Below are positions 35,050 to 48,874 of a stretch of DNA of 64,000 bases, one piece after another. The stretch's first letter is position 1; each line of letters starts with the position of its first letter. The position numbers and the translations under genes are program-made. Under the pieces are notes generated by a model, which searched no databases, was not told the DNA's origin, and saw only the letters and a program-made list of their open reading frames with translations. This stretch comes from Mugil cephalus (taxonomy: Eukaryota; Chordata; Actinopteri; Mugiliformes; Mugilidae): contig NC_061783.1 in NCBI RefSeq assembly GCF_022458985.1, positions 15,445,913-15,509,912 of the forward strand, written 5' to 3'.

Positions 35050-38000
35050 CGCACTTGTGTTCTGGCAGTATTTGGGTTCTTACAACTACTGTATGACTAC
35101 AAAGCCACTTCATTCATGAGAATCCAAGTTAAACGATGTAGTTTCGGCTGTGGACACTACCTAAAAATGGAAAAGGTAAGAATAAAACCCACTCACTGCA
35201 CCGGGGGCGGGTTAATGGACCATCATTGGTGTTGAATGATCTAAGGCACTTGTTTTTACATTGTCGTACTTCTTCTGAATGCTTTGATTTTCTGATACGC
35301 TTCTGTTAACTGTCTCTTTTACTGCTACACATTATTGAGCTGCACTGATTACCCTGACGTGAAAGTTCTGTGCTTTTCATTCACAGAAGTAGTTTTTATA
35401 CTATGCAGTATGTGCTTGGAGGATTTCTGCATTTGAGAATGATTAAATATTTGCAAAATTCATGATGCTTTGATGGAGTACCTGAAATGACTCTGGGCCA
35501 CCTTCCTGTACTTGAATTGTTTGTGATGGGGTTGAACTTGATAACTGACCTATTCTAGTTTACAACATTGCATGGCAGCATCCCATTAGAAACAGATGTA
35601 CTCATTAGCACCAGTATTCTAATAATCTGAATAACCTGATCAGAAGAACAATAAATCCACTTATACCTGGTCCAAAGAAATTCTCATTAGGATTCACAGT
35701 AGTTGTGTAAAGATTGTTCTCATTTCTTCAGTATTCACTCCTTTTGCATTACTTCCATTTGGGGTAATAACATTGCAACAATGTTTCAAGAAGAACACGT
35801 GATGGTAACATCAACAAGTGTTACACATCTCCTTCCCAACAGGCCATTTTCAAATGATTAAATTGCATTAAAACTAAATACTGCCAACTCATGAACTGCA
35901 CAGCGATGGATTGGACACATTACCAGATCTGCTGTGCAAGTTGAAACCGTAACACATGCCATTTGATGCCTTTCAGCATTATTTATTCACCGCAAGGGTG
36001 TGCACAATGTAACAAACCGCATTCAAGTGTTTTTTTTGTTTGTTTGTTTTTTTTTTTTTAAACAGAAGCATGAGATCATTCATTAACACGAGCGCTGGGA
36101 GTTCAGCCAGGACAGCGATGCTCTCAAATGTTTTGTTTCACTTCATAGCAAGTGCTACTTATTGACATTTCTGCATATACTGCCTTCTATTATTAGGGCT
36201 GTACCAGACGTACCCAGGTGGCACCGACTGCTCGTGATGCCATTAAATAAAATGAATTGGGGGGAAAAGAAAATGGTGTAATCCTGGTTTGTTGCGCGGA
36301 CAGCTTTTTATGTGGAGTCCAATGTTCTTTCCTGCGTGACCTTAAAAACGAGTAGCTCACAGCTTCATTACGGCTCAATATGTGTGCCGCTGCAGCAAGC
36401 GTGAAGCAAAAATTGTCACGCGTGCGGTAATCGGGCGCCGGGGCACGTCACCTCACCTGTCGTCGTGCGAGGTGACGAGGCCCGCCGGATAAAGGTGCGA
36501 TGTGACACGATGGGCTCGCGCGCGACGCCAGACGGCAAACTTGATGAATGTGTGATATTATGGCACACAGTTGGTGTTCATCCCCGTGGCACGGTGACGC
36601 CGCATCTGTTGTCTGGAACCGTGGCTGGACTGTTTGTCTTATTAGCAGCGCGTAATCCTCTTCCAGATTCTCCCATTTCATGTGTAATAAGGGTCTCATT
36701 TTCTGGTAGCTGGGAGCATATTGGACAAAATGTTTGCCTGAATGAGGGTGTCGTTATGATGATGATGATGGTGAAAGGGAGCGGCAAGTGAAGCATCTGC
36801 TGCACATTTAGTAATTATACTTTGTGTTGGAGAACATTGTTGCAGGGTTTTTTTTGTTTAGACAATAACAAAATTAAAATAAAGCCGGATTATTCAGAGG
36901 AAATGGTATTCTGGTTATCCGTAAACTAATTAAATCTACTGCAGCCTTGATTTTTGTACGGCAGCACACGGTGCCTTTGTTAGAGTTCACCAAAGCAAGG
37001 ATTTTGCACTTTATATCAGCACTAGGGCTGTACCCGTTTGGTTAGTTATTACAATCTGGATAAAATAACATCTTATAAAAAAGGCCACAAAGGTTTTGGC
37101 CACTGCCACAGGATACTGCCCTGACAGGCTATGAAAGTATGAGTCACTGGAGTGTAAAACAAACAACTGACATCTTCGGTGAGGGATTTAAAGCGGTTGA
37201 CATCATTGATTCGGCTTTAACGCCCCCGAGTTAGGTAACGCCTGAATGTCGTGAAAACTGAAACTGGGATGCCACGTTGTCTGAACCTGAAGCTGGAGGA
37301 GGTTGCAAAGAGAAAAGGTGACGGTCCGCGTACACAACATGAAGACAGACGTCTGTGTTTGCACATTTATTTGCAATTTGTCCATTTTTATTTTACATAA
37401 TGGTACTAAATAACAAGTATCAACATGTGTTTTCCTTGCAAGTGTAGCATCCATATTCAAGTGAATCTTAGTAGTTAAGTAGATCCTTTTGATACAGATG
37501 AGTTTGGCATCCAACCAATAAAAGGTATGGTAACTGAAGGGTTCACAGTCAGTTGTTTTTAACCATAAAAGTTGTAAATTAATGGTCTTTGCCTGCCGGC
37601 GCACTTTATTTAATCTGCTAGCTTCTATTTATTTAGAAAGTCTGACCAATTGTAACCCATTCACCTTCAGTACAAAAATGATCCATAAACTAAACGCTTT
37701 GCTCTCCTTGACCTGTGGAGGGCAGTGTTGCACAGCCCTGAAATAAGGACATCATGTATATTGACTCACCTGGGTTTGTGCATGTAAGCAGCACTGAGCA
37801 GGACATGTAAACAAGAATGTCTGGCACTGGTTTAGACTTTGCCTGCGTCTTCTGTTTCAGTCACATTTGTAAAAACTATTTCTGTAATGTAGCCTCGTTG
37901 TGATTAGAGGGAGGGGGGGGAGAAAAAAATTAAATGTGTCGAGTGTTCCAGATCCACGCAGACTAATGGAGAAAACAGCTCGTGGCGACAGTTAGACACG

Positions 38001-39400
38001 GTGGGTAGTAACTGCACAACTTTGGAAAGAAAATGTTTTTTTTTTTTTTTTTTGAATTGCAAGGAAATCTTGCAGAGGTAATCGCTAGGCAGTGACGGTC
38101 AGCAGCAATCGGAAGCCTCCTGCTGAGATTCAGAGATGTGTGGTGGGCAGAATAAGATGTTTTATGCCTTAAAGCTGCAAAAAAAAAAAAAAAAAGCTTG
38201 AACCTGGGCCAGAAGAACCTGCGAATCGTACTGAAAATTGGTTCCTGTTGCAATCTTAAAGGTGACTGGTAACCTGAAATGGTTTTACAGAGCATCAGAC
38301 GGATGACCTTTCTACTGAAACCAGTCAGCACTGTATAATATTTATGTAACATTTTCCTAATAGTATTTTAATGATATTAAGGGGTAATTTAATTCAGATT
38401 TAAAGCTTGATTGAATGAAATAAGGGATGTGACCAGCAGTTATTTCCATTATTGACTAAGCTTCAGATTGTCGTCTAAAAATAATTGGTTATTAATTTAG
38501 TTTAGAAAATGTCAAATGATTTATTTTGTCCTACAGTCAAAATACAAATGTAGTGCATACACTATAAAATAAGACAAAAGCAGTATAGTCTCTGGAAATG
38601 GTTTTAAAATATGATATCAAAGAGGTAATCAGTTAAGTTTATATTATTTTTATTAAGATATAAATCTATTTCTTACAAAATTGCTTTGTTCTGAGCTCAA
38701 ACATTCTGCAAAAAGATAACGGCACTGCATAAAAAAAAACTTAACACTCAAAATGGTAGAAAGGAAAATGGTAATTTAGCCTCATGGGCCGTGCCCCCCA
38801 TGTAAGCTGACAAAGAAATCAAACGCACAAAAAAAAAGACAAAGATGCCTTCCCAATACCAATTAATTTTCTTATAAACAAAGTGTGGAGCTGAACTTTG
38901 GATATAATATGGTCTCTGTCGGCTTGTTGCGAGATGATCAACCAGGAAATTCAACACGTCTGACAAGTACGTACATACGGTCTGCAACAAAATGACAAAT
39001 AGCCACTCCCTGATTATAGAGTGCGTTTCTTTTCGGGTTCTCTATGCAGACGAGAAATTAATTTACAAACAAAAGACAAACTCCTATGATGTCTTGGTCC
39101 TAAAGAGTGACTGACCACATTTTAATCTGGATGAAAATGACACAAACGTCAGTCAGCAGTGTCCACGTTGATTACAAATGTGCTGTGGAGCTTGGAAATT
39201 TCCATCAAATTTCCTCTTCGGTGGCATTTTTTCATTCGAAAACGATCACGTATTGTTTAACACGTTAAATGTAGCATTCCGACAACAATTTCTATCAGTG
39301 GTTGCAGATGTGGTCAGTGGTAAAAACTTGCTAACGGTGCCGAGTTACCCATCACAGTGCAGGCCTATACGTTACATTCACATAATTTGCTGCCACATTA
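35050..39400. other. Start of the gene-poor region; no gene seen
   Basis: No splice-bounded exon recognised on either strand. It contains T-runs (36030-36060, 38036-38053) and A-runs (38180-38196). A CpG-dense patch lies at 36415-36560 (separate entry). The longest frame, 37203-37604 (-), has no recognisable domain and no supporting start or splice context. Confidence 0.4.
36415..36560. promoter_or_regulatory. CpG-dense patch with short hairpin
   Basis: About 20 CpG dinucleotides within 130 bases stand out against CpG-poor surroundings. It holds a 9-bp perfect inverted repeat, cgtcacctc/gaggtgacg (36446-36454 and 36469-36477, 14-base loop), and the alternating run ctcgcgcgcgacg. It could be a small CpG island or promoter, or a GC-rich repeat remnant. 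Confidence 0.35.
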
Positions 39401-39407
39401 TACACCA

Positions 39408-39838
39408 ATTAGGCATAACATTATGACCACCCGTCTAATATTGGGTAGGTCTTGCTTGTGCCACCAAAACACTTGTGACTCATCAGTGAATTGACATCGT
39501 CCTTCAGAGGATGTAACAGATTGTTGTTAGTGGGGTCCCATGGGTTGAGGGGAGGGGCCTCTCTGGATCATCCCAAAGATAACTGATCAGTTTAGGATCG
39601 AGTGAATTTAGAAGCTTGTGCTTATGCAAGCCTGTGTCAGGTGTGTCATTGCTATGGGGTGGGGTGGGGTGGGGGGGTGGGGTGGGGGGGGGGTGCCTGG
39701 TCTGGTCTGGACTGGACCTGGCATCCACACCAATGCCAGGTACAAAGTTTCCCAGAAAAACACTGAATTGTCACAAGATGGTCAATGGCATTTACTTCTC
39801 CTGTCAGTGGTTTTAATGTTATGGCTGATCGGTATAAG
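39408..39838. mobile_element. Tc1/mariner-derived repeat, internally deleted
   Basis: Begins caattaggcataacattatg (accacc) and ends tttaatgttatggctgatcg, inverted versions of one terminus. The interior keeps gtgccaccaaaacactt, gaggggcctctctggatc and ggcatccacaccaatgccag, family-typical text. The transposase frame is lost. A (GGGGT)n tract sits inside at about 39655-39694. Confidence 0.75.
39655..39694 (+). repeat. GGGGT tandem tract with quadruplex potential
   Basis: Repeated ggggt units followed by runs of 7 and 10 G make at least six G-runs of four or more within 40 bases on the + strand. Confidence 0.9.
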
Positions 39839-41226
39839 TACGTGTCAGACACTATAAATATTCCCCCAGTCTACACTGAAAAATAAACTGGCATAAGGAA
39901 GCAATAGATGATAGTATCTTATATATCTTTTTTTGGGTTGTGACACCCTCTTCTGAACATTGATCCGAAAAGAACAGGTGTTGTCGTCCGGTTCTATTCC
40001 ACTCTCCTTTGCCGAAATTAGGATCTGACACCGTGCTCCCATCACATTGAGAAAACTTCTAAAAGAGCTCTGAAATGTTATCACGTTTAGCCAGGTATAT
40101 GAATAATTGAAACTGAAATGAAAAGCGGCGAGAGGAGAGTGTGATGAGGACAACGGGGTGTGAAGATGTGCTCAGTTAAGAGGTAGAGGACCAGAGACGG
40201 GGAAATTTTACACTGGAAGGGGGAGGAAAAAAAAAAAGGTGAGACACAAAGAGACGCAGCAGAGCCAGGAAAAAAAAAGGCAGCAGGTCTTTAAAGGAGC
40301 AGGTCGAGAGAGGGATGTGAATGGGAACGCAATACAAAAAAGGGCGAATCAGGGAAAGAACGACGTTGGGAGACGAGTGAAAGGTCAGACAAGGAGATGA
40401 GAAGTGCTCTGGCAGGAAGGGATCTTTATGTCTGGGTGTCGTCAGCTCTGTGGGACACCTCCAAAAAGGAGGCCGAGTTTGAACGTGAGAGCAGAGAGAG
40501 AGAGAGAGAGAGAGAGAGATGGGGGCATCTGAAAGATGGCTGATGGAACAAAGAGCCCAAATTGCTCCATTAGACTGTCCAGAGAATCATATTCTAAAAG
40601 TGAATTTTAAAACAGCCCCGAAATTATTTATAAGCCTAATCTATCAAAGCATACAGGGAAAAAAAAACGTTCAATTGCAAGCCTTCCTAAGGTTAATATT
40701 CTCTGGAACAACAAACTGTCTGTGATAAATGAATCTCTGAATAATACATTTCGCAAAATGTATAATTCAGTTAATGTGATTTACTGATTTGCCTCAGACT
40801 GATACCATCAAGGAAAATGAAAATTTGAAATGATCCCCCGTGACCTAAGACACCCCCGGATCAGACCTGGAGGCTAGGAGGGGCAATTATTACAAAATGA
40901 GTGTCGTATATTAAATTAAAGATCCTGGTGGGATTTGTCCAGAGCCAAAGGCACACGACTGAGCGCGCCGTAGAAGACAAAAAGAAATGGAAAATATTTC
41001 ATTTCAAGACGTGGTGGGGAAAAAAAACACTGTGAGTTTCTTAGATATATATATATATTTTGAAAGTAAAAAAGTTAACATCACTCACTGTGACGGCTGG
41101 TTGGCTCCCCTGCTATGTTTTACATGACCAAACTGATTTAAGTTTCTTTAAGACTACGGTGTATGCAATTAGTCACTTGTAATTCATCTTATGTAAATGA
41201 GCAGATTCAAATGCCCTTATACTATT
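39839..41226. other. Gene-poor stretch, purine-rich in part
   Basis: The + strand is strongly purine-biased at about 40180-40520, ending in an (AG)n run at 40493-40519. A short TA repeat lies at 41046-41060. No exon seen. Confidence 0.45.
40493..40519. repeat. AG microsatellite
   Basis: Uninterrupted (AG)n closing a purine-rich stretch. Confidence 0.95.
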
Positions 41227-41424
41227 CGCTGATCAGCCACAACATTAAAACCACTGACAGGACGAGTATATTACTTTGACCATGTTGGGACAATATAATG
41301 TTCGACTGGGAAACTTTTGGACATGACATTCATGTGGATGGAACCAATGCATCATTATAATTATTATTATCATTATTATCATTAGAGAGAAGGTCATAAT
41401 GTTAAGTCTGATTGGTGTATTAAA
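41227..41424. mobile_element. Tc1/mariner-derived repeat, strongly deleted
   Basis: Left end ctgatcagccacaacattaa (aaccactgacagg) and right end ggtcataatgttaagtctga (ttggtgtat) are inverted versions of the same terminus. The interior retains gactgggaaacttttggac and attcatgtggatgg, followed by an ATT-rich spacer. Confidence 0.65.
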
Positions 41425-44400
41425 GAAGTGTCCAACTGTCACATTGCATAACAAAGATTTTAATAAAACTAATCTGTGTAAGTCACTTAAAATAAACCAT
41501 CCTAAATGAGTGACTCACTTGAACTGAAATCATCTTTTAATCAACCAGATTAAAAGATGTACCAGCGCCAGATTCGATCCCAGCGTTGTCCACGTTTCAA
41601 CGGTTTTCTTGCATTTAAATTAATTAAGATTGAGCCTGGCGTTTAACGGTTCCATTTTTACAGCGATTTAGTGCAGCAAGACTAAATGAGGATATAAATT
41701 ACACTTACAAGCGGCCTTCTTTTAAACCATGCCATTCTTCATGAACTCTAGCGCTGTCACAAACAGATCTGTGAGGAACATTTATTACACAGTGCGGTCA
41801 AAATTTTCAAAAGCCGTCTTGGATTCTGTTTTCACTGAAACTCATAATTTATTTTAACATGACCAGACCTTACCATTCACACTAAATATTCACACTAATT
41901 GAAATGGGTGGTTTCACATCTCTCTCTCATATCTGGTTGAGCTGAGTATTCCCCTCTGACATTAAAAATAAATACAGTTGACTGCATGGTGCCAACTGGG
42001 CTTGTATTTATTTGAAAGATATCTCTTCTTCACAACCAGCCGACGTCTGGCTTCCCACTGACATGTATTTTTAGAAAGGTCTATGTAAATGAAGTCAAGA
42101 GGGGGGTCAATGAAATCTGATAGGTTAATTGATACATTTAAGTCAAGCTTGACTGCTTATGTGGAGTTAAAGCTGGTGCTTTAAACCTGCATAATTATGT
42201 TTTTCACCCCCAGAGAGCATCACAAGCTGTTAGCACAACACTGAAACACTGTATTACCATACGTTTTCCATTTACAGCAAAACAGTTGGAGTCCAGTTGA
42301 GAGACAAGTTTCTGGTTACCGCCGAATATTTTCTCTCCTTTGGATCCACTACTGGCTCCAAACTTTGAATGAAAACTACACCCAGGTTACCCATTCATCT
42401 CATGATCTCACACTGAGTTAATGATCTTGAGATCATAGCTCTCCCCATATGTTGCAGGACCTCTAATAACTGAGGATAGTTCTTGACTCTAGTTGTAGTC
42501 TTATGTTTGGGTGATGGATACAAGTCTAGACGCCTGAAGTACATGCTATCTTAGAGCAGTAGTATATGTCTGTCTCTTTAGCTACACGATGCCCCACTAT
42601 GCTTACCAGCCATTCACCAAGTCTGCCTACATCAACATTACTAATACCCCTTTCACATCGAAAATTCCGAGTTGACACAGGATTTTCAGACCTGAGTCGA
42701 CGCGCCTTTGGTGTGCTTTCACATTGCCAGCAGTCCCGGATCTGACCTCCCACTGTGAGAGCTGTGTGCCTGTTTTTTCCTCCCTCTTGACAATGTCACA
42801 TTACACATTTAAGTGTGCTGAATCTCCTCTTCTCCACGGATGCAGAGCAGCTTGCAGATCTCACGGCTTTGCCAGTGCGCTGTCACGGCCGATAAATAAG
42901 TGTGCCATATCGCTGCACAAGCTGTATATAAATGCAGCGATTTCCCAAACATGACGTAAGGCTAATTCACCTATGCACTTCCATTAATGATCCTGTAACA
43001 ACACATTTGATTTGTTTGATTGAAAAAATTGGACAAAAATCTCTGCCCTTCAGAGATCGGTCTCTTATGGGAGTAGACCCTAAAAAGACCCTAAAAACCT
43101 AAAAAAAAAAAAAAAAAAGCCCTAAAAAACGGACACTTTTGGAAATACTGCTCACCCCGTGTAAATTCATTGTAATGACATAAAACTAACAACAAGCGAA
43201 GTTCAGCCTTTTATCACTTTCATACTTTTATCAAAGTATAAAATATTGTTATTAAAATTATTTGGGCAACCAACTGGGGGTTTAGTCTTTAGGCTTAATC
43301 TGGTCTTTGTTTTCACTGAACACTTGAACCTGAAAGCTTCAGTAAACAAGCCAGAGTTCCACCAACATCACGAAGGAGCTCTTCCGCTTAAGTGCCACCG
43401 AACTTACCGCGAGGTTAAAGCCCTAGCCTGGGCACTAACTCATCCACCAATCTCTCCTGTTGACAAAAATGTCCTCTAATGGAGTCATCGGTCAGGGATT
43501 GATCTGGCCTGAAAGAGAAACTCCGGCACCGTCGGCGATAACGATTTTAAAATGTTTGGCCCCCGGCACGTCGCAGGTTAGATGTATTGATCTAACCTTG
43601 CGCACTCTGCTCATTGGACTTCATGAAGCAATTGTGTTACAGTTGTTCTATGAATTGGCCTATTGAAAGAAAAGAATAATCAGATTGGCAGGGAGAGTCG
43701 CTTCATGAGCCGGAGTGTTGGGATTGCTAGTGGCATACTGAGTCCTGTAGCAGAGAAATCAGTAATGTCTGTCGATACAAGCAGCAGGGGTCAAGCCTCC
43801 TGTCTTCATAATGCAGCACTGTAAACGGACGACACAGCATTTCGGGGTCTCTTAGTTTCCTCTCCATCATTCCTCTGAGGTATTATCCAACCATATTTTT
43901 TATGGATTATGTCCTGAGACTCTATTCAAAGGGAGTCGGGCTCAAAATGAAATCAGCCTTAAACACTGTGGCACTGGCTCATGTATTTTCAAGAGCTCTT
44001 TGTGAGAGGTAGGTTATAAATCAATTTTAGGTTCGACTGAGCACTTTATCTCGATTTTCAACCTTGGCAGATCCTTTAGGGGTCTTTTAAACATTAGTAT
44101 ATTTCTTGCACCTGCAAGCGGCAGTCGAAGCGTCTGACTGCTCTCTTTATGTAGAACAAGGCGACTCAATCTGGGGTGATTCGATGACTCACTCATACAA
44201 ATGAGGCACATTAAACTGCACCTGTTGATGGGCTGAGAGCAAATGGAGTGCATGTGCATATACGTGGCATATTGATCTAGCTGGAGGAGAGCTGCAGAGG
44301 GCTTCCACATGGCCTTGATGTGCAAGATTCTGTCTGGACCTGGAGACTGCGCTATTGATCAGCATGTCCAGTTTTAAGTAGTCTCTCTATTCGGGCCCCT

Positions 44401-44946
44401 TGACGGTAACCACTTCCAAAATGACAGTAATCAATGGAAATGGTTAAATGACCCCGCGTAGCTCAAATGTTATGAATTGCCTTGGCACAGTAGATTTATC
44501 TTTTGCGGATAATGGACCACTGTCTGACTTATTGACCACTCGTGAGTCTACTTATCCTCCCTTAGGATAGGCATTGTGTCAAACTAGAGCTTAGCGCTTA
44601 TGAACTACACTCGCAGTGAGTCAGTGGATGTTTACTTCTTTTCCCCCGGTGCGGCAAAAGACCCTCTTTGCATGATAGATAGGCAGTCCATGAGCCATCT
44701 TCCCCCTTTGCACTCCTCGCTGCTTGTAATCCAAACACATTATAGTGTGATGGTTGTCAAATGGTAGTAATCAGGCAGACCAAAAAAAATGAATAATGCA
44801 TCACAATATGTCTGGCTGTCATTGTGTTGATTATTGTCGGAATGAGCCACAATACTCTTGTTGAGCTGAAAAAGACACAGCCCTAGATATTCACCCAACA
44901 GCGAAGTATACATTTTCAAGCCGCCTTGAACAATGCAGTTAATATA
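41425..44946. other. Gene-poor stretch with one probable transposon remnant
   Basis: No exon recognised. The part at about 42640-42770 (taatacccctttcacatcga, then tgtgctttcacattgcc) resembles the end of a DNA transposon by its 'cccctttcacat' motif; the borders are unclear. An A-run lies at 43100-43118. Confidence 0.35.
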
Positions 44947-45084
44947 CACTGACCAGGCATAACATTATGACCACCTTGCGTAAGGTAATTTCCCATACGT
45001 GGGATAAATGGACGGTGCCGTATTTTTTATGTTATTCCCTTCACCTGTCTGTGGTTATAATGTTGTGGCTGATCGGTGTATACC
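44947..45084. mobile_element. Tc1/mariner-derived MITE (about 138 bp)
   Basis: Left end tacactgaccaggcataaca (ttatgaccacc) and right end ggttataatgttgtggctga (tcggtgtata) form the inverted termini. Almost all of the interior is gone. It is the shortest of four related copies in this window. Confidence 0.75.
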
Positions 45085-48000
45085 GCAACAGAAAAGTTAT
45101 AACAAAAACAGAACTAACAGAATTTGTCTGCTCCTTCTCCATAAATTGCAAGCTCAAGAGACAGGATGGTAGTCAGGTCGTCTATCACTACTTTGCCCCA
45201 GTAGTGTAGACACATTGACAAACAGTATAACAAAAGACAATTGTGATTAATACAACCGCGGAGACACGAAGAAAACTCCGGACATAACAAAGCAGACTGT
45301 AGCTCACCAAAGCACCCAGAAAACAGTTATACTTGAAAGAAATTGACTGATCAAGCACACAGAGGAAATATTAGAATATGCACACTGAAAAGGCAAATGC
45401 GACACGCATTTGGCAGTGCAAATTATTTGTAATCAAACCAAGTAAAAATACCAGATGGGTGTACAAAGATTATTTTTTTTTTAAATGTAACCATTTGCAA
45501 CTGTTTCCTCCACGAGAGGTAGAATAATTTAAGTGGTTTGGTGATTTGTGTGGATAATTATAGAGAGAAGCCAGTGTTTAGGAGGAGGACTTCTACCATC
45601 ATCAAGAGAGACAAAGACAGAGAGTGAAAGTGTGAGAAAGTAATTGTAAAAATGATGGCAGCATTTAGCCCGTTGCAGTAGGCGGTGTATTTAGAGAAAC
45701 ATTATGTATAAAAGAAATGTGCATACTCGATTGTGATACTGAAGTGAATTAAACGTACGAGAACCCTCTGGAAAAACGGACATGCATGATAAAGCGGCAT
45801 GACTGTCCACAGCATGCATATAAAAACTGTAATCTTTTCTGACAAGAGTCTGACATTTTGGTGCCGCTATTGCAATTTTTCCAGAGTGTTACATGATGAC
45901 AAGCCCCCACCATTTTTATCTGAGCCTTAATGCTTTTAGTCCCACTTTCTGAATTAGCTGTCAGCCACTGTGGTCTCCTTCTCAATGCTTCTTTGGAGCT
46001 CAAATGACTGAATTAGGCTCTACCTTTAAAGATAATTGCTTAATTGGGGCCTTTTCATATGCTGTCGGTAGCCGAGGACCCGAGAAAGCCTCTGATAACT
46101 CTGTAATTACGCGGCTACAGCAGATATACGCATTTGTAGCAGAGCTGTGAAGAATGAGCTGACAGCCTCATGCTCTCTCAGCGTCCACTCTCCCTCCTTG
46201 GACTTTGAGATACAGCCAAAATTGCTCTTTCAATACAAAGGCACAAGTATTAGTGTGTGTGTGTGTGTGTGTGTGTGTCAGGATTCATGAGCGTATCTCA
46301 GAGTATGAATGAGACATCAGAGGATGTCTCACGCAGGCTGCAGGTGGGGAAAAATCTTTGCCTCTGCTTTTATTCCCACTGCTCTACCGGTGTCTGCTAT
46401 TTGAAAGGTGGATGAACACTATTACATGGTACGTCATCTTCCTTTTCGTGTAGCTCTCGGATACAAAGTGTCAGATGTAGTCTATTTGTGCAAGAGGTTT
46501 TGGTGGAGGAACATCACATACCTGGTGGCAGCTTTCACCTTTTTTTCCCCCAAAGGTTTGGTTGTCAATATAACTTTGCTTGTAGAGAGAAGAGGCGAAC
46601 TGTGGCAGGAGAAGGAGCAGGAAGAGAGGTAAATACAGTTATGGTCTGAGATGAATAACAGTAGGGTGTCAGAGAGAAGAAGTGGGAGCCAGAGTGGGAA
46701 GAAAGAAGTAAGAGTCGGTGAGGACTGGGACGGAGGGAAAAGAAAGGAGAAGGGGGAGATTAGTTTTGGTCTGGTAACGACAGATCATAAAAACACGAAA
46801 GTGGGGGGCGAAAGAGGAGATGAAAAAGAGAGGGGGGAGGATTAGTGCCACTTCAGGAATGACAGAACATGGAGAAGTGAGAGGAAGAGGAGTGGAATGG
46901 GAGATGGGAGGAATCCTGGGAGTTTAGTTAGGATTAGTTTTGCTTCAGGGACTGGGGATTGAATAAGAGAGAGGGAGTTGGGGTGATCTGGTTGGCGTCA
47001 TGAAAACAAAACCTCTTATCAATCAATTGTTGACAAAGTGAGACCCAGAACAATCTCTCGCGCTCTCATTCCCCACTCTCACAGCCCCCTGGGATGTATA
47101 AATCTGCTGGAAGTCACTGGGAGTGCACTATTCAACTAATGATGCTGTAGTAACTAAGAGCACCGAGGTACAGTCAAAGACTATAATAATACATTTGGTC
47201 AATTACAATTTTTTAATAATAAATGTACATTTATCATATAAGTCAAACAGACAATCAGAGTCCAAAGAAGATATACTACTCATCTTTTGCTTGTCCTTCG
47301 GGGCTTCAACTTTTGGCCTTTAGCAAGTTCTCCTCTTTCAACTGTTTGACAGATTACCCTGAAATACTGTACAGACATTCATGGTACCCACTGGATGAAT
47401 TGTAATTACTTGTGGTTTCCTGTACTTGTTTCACACTATAAAGCCTTAAAGAAAGGGCTTGTTATACATTACAATTTTCATGAGCATTAGTAGATGCCTT
47501 AGATTGTTTTCATTCAGATTCATTATGATTGATGGAGTAACAGCGCTGTCCTATGGGGGGGAAATGTGATGACAATTCCAAGGGCCCACACACAAACCCC
47601 AGTAGCATCTATGACTAAATTATTATACATAAACGTAATTAATATATATTCATACTAACGAATCTGAGCTCAAACAAAGCCACAAAGTCACACAATATTT
47701 TAATGTTAATAACTTCAATAACTCCCTTGGCCCTTTCTTCTTAAAAATGGTTTTGTCCACGGTTCGTTCTTCCCCATGACGTGAATTAAGTGAGTGCGAG
47801 CAAGCGAACTCCTGCAGGCAGAGAGGAAGATCAATTAAGATGATGGCCCACAAAAAACACAAATTTGAATACCATGAAAGACTTGAGAGGGAGGGCAGGA
47901 GTAGGAGCAGCAGAGCAGAGACCCAGGACATAGAGTGGGCAACACTCTTGAATTGTATTATGACGCAGTCAAGTTCCACTCAGTAATTATGAGCATCAGG

Positions 48001-48730
48001 CAATATGACTTTGGCGTGGCCAAAATCAGATCTGTGATTTGGGTTTGCTCCTAATTATGCGCAATGTTTGATTTCAGAAAATTAGGACATAATCAAATTG
48101 GAAATGGAGCATCGGCTGCGACTATGGGCTCTGGCATTTATTGCTGTTGTCTGTGACCCGCATGCTCATTTTGATTGAGCATCTAGGCTCTGTGTAGAAA
48201 ACAATGAATTCTGAGAAGGTGCGCTGCTGCACCTCCAGATGACGCGTTCTGGAGGCATACAACTACCTATAAAACAAACAGCTCCAGGCTGTGAGAGCAA
48301 GCAGGCTAAGACCACCCTCCAACCAGCCTCAGCTGGGGCTTGATTTGTTCTGATGAACTACACATGAACGCACATTCGGAACTGCATGTTAGATGGTCAC
48401 AGCCCCTCACATTTTTGTCTTCTCATTTTTGTAACTGTAAAACTGACAATTTGACATTCTCACCCACTTACATCTTGATTAGCCAGCTGAGCAACGGTTG
48501 AAATGTAAAATGGGTTTGAAAATTTCTCTCTGTTTCACGCTATTTTTTCTTTCTTTTTTCCCATTTGTTGCAAAACCACATATGGCACTTTAGAAGTTCC
48601 CTGTGGATTTGTATATTTTTTGAGCCACTGTTTTGCACACTAGTGATTTGATTCACAGTCCTACCAGCACTGAAGCGCTTATAAAGGTACTTGATGTGCC
48701 ATTTCAGTGACTGACATCCTGACAGCAAAA
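45085..48730. other. Gene-poor stretch; purine-rich tract and possible conserved blocks
   Basis: No exon recognised. A (GT)n microsatellite lies at 46253-46278 and a strongly purine-rich + strand at about 46600-46990, which creates spurious open frames. Blocks at 46020-46210 and 47985-48200 are complex, repeat-free and balanced in base use. Confidence 0.4.
46253..46278. repeat. GT microsatellite
   Basis: Thirteen uninterrupted GT units. Confidence 0.95.
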
Positions 48731-48874
48731 TTTAGTGTGCAACAGGCCCTTGATCTGTTCTTCCAAGACGAGGAGGTTGATAACGACTTGGAGGAGGATG
48801 TGTCAGAACAGGAAGACGACATGGAAGAAAACTCTGATTACAGCTCCTCTGATGAAGATGACTCTGATGGATAG
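48731..48874 (+). pseudogene. Acidic open frame, possibly a piggyBac-type transposase remnant
   Basis: A 47-codon frame without its own start reads FSVQQALDLFFQDEEV and continues into a Glu/Asp/Ser-rich stretch ending SSSDEDDSDG before a TAG. A short hydrophobic helix followed by an acidic serine-rich segment is reminiscent of the N-terminus of piggyBac-type transposases and PGBD genes. No catalytic part follows, though a basic frame downstream (GRKRRGCPVKKD, near 49030) might be another scrap. It could equally be chance or another element. Confidence 0.25.
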
